Source: Myxococcales bacterium
GTDB lineage: Bacteria; Myxococcota; Myxococcia; Myxococcales; JAKAPL01
Length of the DNA stretch: 51,051 bases
NCBI GenBank assembly: GCA_021807105.1
Contig: JAKAPL010000013.1
Span: 17,362 to 68,412 of the forward strand
Reading direction: 5' to 3'
Shown here: positions 49,520 to 51,051 of the stretch, piece after piece
How positions within the stretch are numbered: position 1 is the first letter of the stretch
Layout of the letters: every line of letters starts with the position of its first letter
Notes under the pieces: generated by a model
What the model saw: the letters and a program-made list of their open reading frames with translations, nothing else
Databases searched by the model: none
What the model was told of the DNA's origin: nothing
Program-made: the position numbers and the translations under genes

Positions 49520-50605
49520 TCAGCCCCCGGGCCGCCAGCGCTCGATCGCCTCGGCCATCCGGTCGGCCGCGTGGCCGTCCCAGAGATCGGGGATCCGGCC
49601 GCGCTTGCCGTCGCCAGCGAGGGCGCGGCGCCCCTCGGCGACGATCCGGTGCGGATCCAGGCCCACGAGCTGGTTGGTGCCGACCTCGACCGTGATCGGC
49701 CGCTCCGTGTTCTCCCGCAGGGTGAGGCAGGGGATCCCGAGGACGGTCGTCTCCTCCTGGATGCCGCCCGAGTCGGTGAGGACCAGCGCGGCGCCGTCGG
49801 TCAGGGAGAGGAAATCGAGGTAGCCCAGCGGTTCGACGAGCCGCAGGCCAGCCGCCGAGAGGCCAAATTCGGAGAGGCGCCGGCGCGTGCGCGGATGGAC
49901 GGGGAAGACGATCGGCTCCTCGCGAGCCAGCTCCCCGAGGGCGCCGAGGAGGCGGGAGAGCACCGCCGGGTCGTCGACGTTCCCCGGCCGGTGGAGGGTG
50001 AGGAGCCCATAGCCCTTCGCGCAGAGGCCGAGTCTCCCGAGGATCCCCGAGCGGCGCGCGGCGGGCAGGTGGGCGAGCAGCGAGTCGATCATGACGTTGC
50101 CCACGCGCCGGATCTTCGCGCCGGGCACCCCCTCCCGTTCGAGGTTCTCGTCGCCGTCGGGCGAGGGGGTGAACAGGAGCTCTGCGAGCTGATCGGTCAG
50201 GATCCGGTTGATCTCCTCGGGCATGGATCGGTCCCGCGAGCGGAGGCCCGCCTCGACGTGCGCGACCGGGATCCCGAGCTTCGCGGCGGCGAGGGCGCAG
50301 GCGAGCGTCGAGTTCACGTCGCCGGCCACGACGACGAGGTCGGGCCTCTCGGCGGAGAAGAGCTTCTCGGCCGCGACGAGGACCGCCGCCGTCTGCTCCG
50401 CGTGGCTGCCGCTGCCCACCCCCAGGAAGACGTCGGGCGCGGGCATCGCGAGGTCGCGAAAGAAGACCTCGCTCATCGCCGCGTCGTAGTGCTGCCCCGT
50501 GTGGACGAGCCTCTGGCGGGCAAACCCGCGCCGCGCCACCGCGCGGAAGAGCGGCGCGATCTTCATGAAGTTCGGCCGTGCACCGACGACCTGGATGAGG
50601 TTCAC
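49520..50605 (-). CDS. wecB: UDP-N-acetylglucosamine 2-epimerase (non-hydrolysing)
   Basis: WecB interconverts UDP-GlcNAc and UDP-ManNAc for surface glycans. The 361-residue product has the catalytic set of the family: Lys in VVGARPNFMKIAPL, TGQHYD, Asp in VVVAGDVNSTLA, Glu in VAHVEAGLRS, His in LLTLHRPGNVDD, and the substrate loop LVLTDSGGIQEETTVLGIP. The start is GTG 50605, giving MNLIQVVGARPN in line with the family; a longer in-frame start is not family-like. TAGAAT lies seven bases upstream and there is no ribosome site, so a leaderless transcript is likely. Single gene, convergent with the ATPase-DUF4325 gene. Confidence 0.94.
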   Translation of the reverse strand: MNLIQVVGARPNFMKIAPLFRAVARRGFARQRLVHTGQHYDAAMSEVFFRDLAMPAPDVFLGVGSGSHAEQTAAVLVAAEKLFSAERPDLVVVAGDVNSTLACALAAAKLGIPVAHVEAGLRSRDRSMPEEINRILTDQLAELLFTPSPDGDENLEREGVPGAKIRRVGNVMIDSLLAHLPAARRSGILGRLGLCAKGYGLLTLHRPGNVDDPAVLSRLLGALGELAREEPIVFPVHPRTRRRLSEFGLSAAGLRLVEPLGYLDFLSLTDGAALVLTDSGGIQEETTVLGIPCLTLRENTERPITVEVGTNQLVGLDPHRIVAEGRRALAGDGKRGRIPDLWDGHAADRMAEAIERWRPGG

Positions 50606-50612
50606 GGGCGCG

Positions 50613-50618
50613 ATTCTA
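50613..50618 (-). promoter_or_regulatory. Leaderless -10 element of wecB
   Basis: TAGAAT on the minus strand, five of six bases matching TATAAT, exactly seven bases before GTG 50605. No clear -35. Confidence 0.5.
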
Positions 50619-50757
50619 ACCCTAACCACGTTCGAGGGGAGCCGGGGAAGGGCGCCGGCCCGGCGGTCGGCGACGCGGCGATCAGGCCATCGGCGCGCGG
50701 GAGGGGCGCCGTCGAGGCGATGGAGTGGAGCGGGTCCGGCGCCGGGGCTCTGATACG

Positions 50758-51051
50758 ATGGGGGCGGGCGCTCAGCCGCAGCCGGACGTTGATCACGGGC
50801 TGCTGAGCGCTCGTCTGGGCGAGACGAGCGGCCGTCTGGGCGAGACCAGCGGTCGTCTGGGCGAGACGAGCGGCCGTCTGGGCGAGACCAGCGCTCGTCT
50901 GGGCGAGACGAGCGGCCGTCTGGGCGAGACGAGCGGCCGTCTGGGCGAGACGAGCGGCCGTCTGGGCGAGACGAGCGGCCGTCTAGGCGAGACCAGCGGT
51001 CGTCTAGGCGAGACGAGCGGCCGTCTAGGCGAGACGAGCGGCCGTCTAGGC
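50758..51051 (+). CDS. Heptapeptide-repeat protein, N-terminal part (runs off the window)
   Basis: ATG 50758 opens a frame with no stop before the window ends (98 codons). After 18 residues (MGAGAQPQPDVDHGLLSA) it reads RLGETSG eleven times and part of a twelfth. Differences between units support this frame: ACG/ACC, GGC/GGT and CTG/CTA are all synonymous here, while CTA creates stop codons in one alternative plus-strand frame. Only GGC to GCT (Gly to Ala, unit 4) changes the protein. Leucine recurs every seven residues, as in the repetitive coiled-coil proteins common in Myxococcota. No ribosome site is obvious. The protein's end and true length are unknown. Confidence 0.7.
   Translation, partial: MGAGAQPQPDVDHGLLSARLGETSGRLGETSGRLGETSGRLGETSARLGETSGRLGETSGRLGETSGRLGETSGRLGETSGRLGETSGRLGETSGRLG
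50812..51051 (+). repeat. 21-bp tandem repeat at the right edge
   Basis: Eleven full 21-bp units (CGTCTGGGCGAGACGAGCGG plus C) and nine bases of a twelfth, spacer-free. The last four use CTA in place of CTG. The window ends inside the array, which suggests that assembly stopped at the repeat. Confidence 0.97.

Overview
This 51 kb window is very GC-rich. Protein style points to the Myxococcota or a close deltaproteobacterial relative. There is one C-terminal tail of the MYXO-CTERM (Gly-Cys, membrane helix, Arg-cluster) kind, many lipoproteins with Asp/Gly/Pro- or Ser/Gly-rich linkers, and a family of secreted hypothetical and beta-propeller proteins. This is inference from gene content; no rRNA or tRNA is visible. 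The window looks like a whole assembly contig: a 127-bp direct repeat sits at the left edge and the right edge stops inside a 21-bp tandem repeat.

Layout. 0-4 kb: a membrane glutaredoxin-TlpA fusion, a zinc-ribbon membrane protein and a beta-propeller lipoprotein. 4-7 kb: a minus-strand operon of a 2,4-diaminopentanoate-dehydrogenase-like enzyme, two hot-dog (MaoC-type) dehydratase-like proteins and a TatT-like protein. 7-11.4 kb: DivIVA, ProC, then divergent isocitrate dehydrogenase, a small Cys-rich lipoprotein and malate dehydrogenase. 11.6-19.1 kb: an mdtABC-type RND efflux operon. 19.2-19.7 kb: a 21-bp tandem repeat array. 20-24 kb: cardiolipin synthase, a secreted 5'-nucleotidase and a Lys/Ala-rich exported protein. 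25-35 kb: polysaccharide genes (O-antigen ligase, two glycosyltransferases, GtrA), a DUF4091 surface protein, a DUF2520 protein and a Clp unfoldase. 35-42 kb: uridine kinase, a PQQ-like propeller lipoprotein, a GH31 lipoprotein and a secreted caspase-PDZ-DUF1566 protein. 42-45 kb: 2-oxoacid:ferredoxin oxidoreductase (korAB). 45-51 kb: a PKD lipoprotein, a GT39-type membrane glycosyltransferase, a histidine-kinase-like ATPase fused to a DUF4325 (STAS-like) domain, UDP-GlcNAc 2-epimerase, and the start of a heptapeptide-repeat protein.

How it fits together. Icd, Mdh and KorAB supply TCA-cycle steps, with KorAB linking 2-oxoglutarate oxidation to ferredoxin. WecB, the glycosyltransferases, the ligase, GtrA, Cls and MdtABC serve the envelope. 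The most unusual items are the three-module caspase protein, whose PDZ module is bracketed by a 41-bp direct repeat; the glutaredoxin-membrane-TlpA fusion; the ATPase-DUF4325 fusion; and two independent 21-bp heptad-coding arrays. Promoters of the form TTGCC(n)-17/18-TAnnnT recur. Several genes without a Shine-Dalgarno site carry a TAnnnT hexamer 6-7 nt before the start, which suggests leaderless transcripts.
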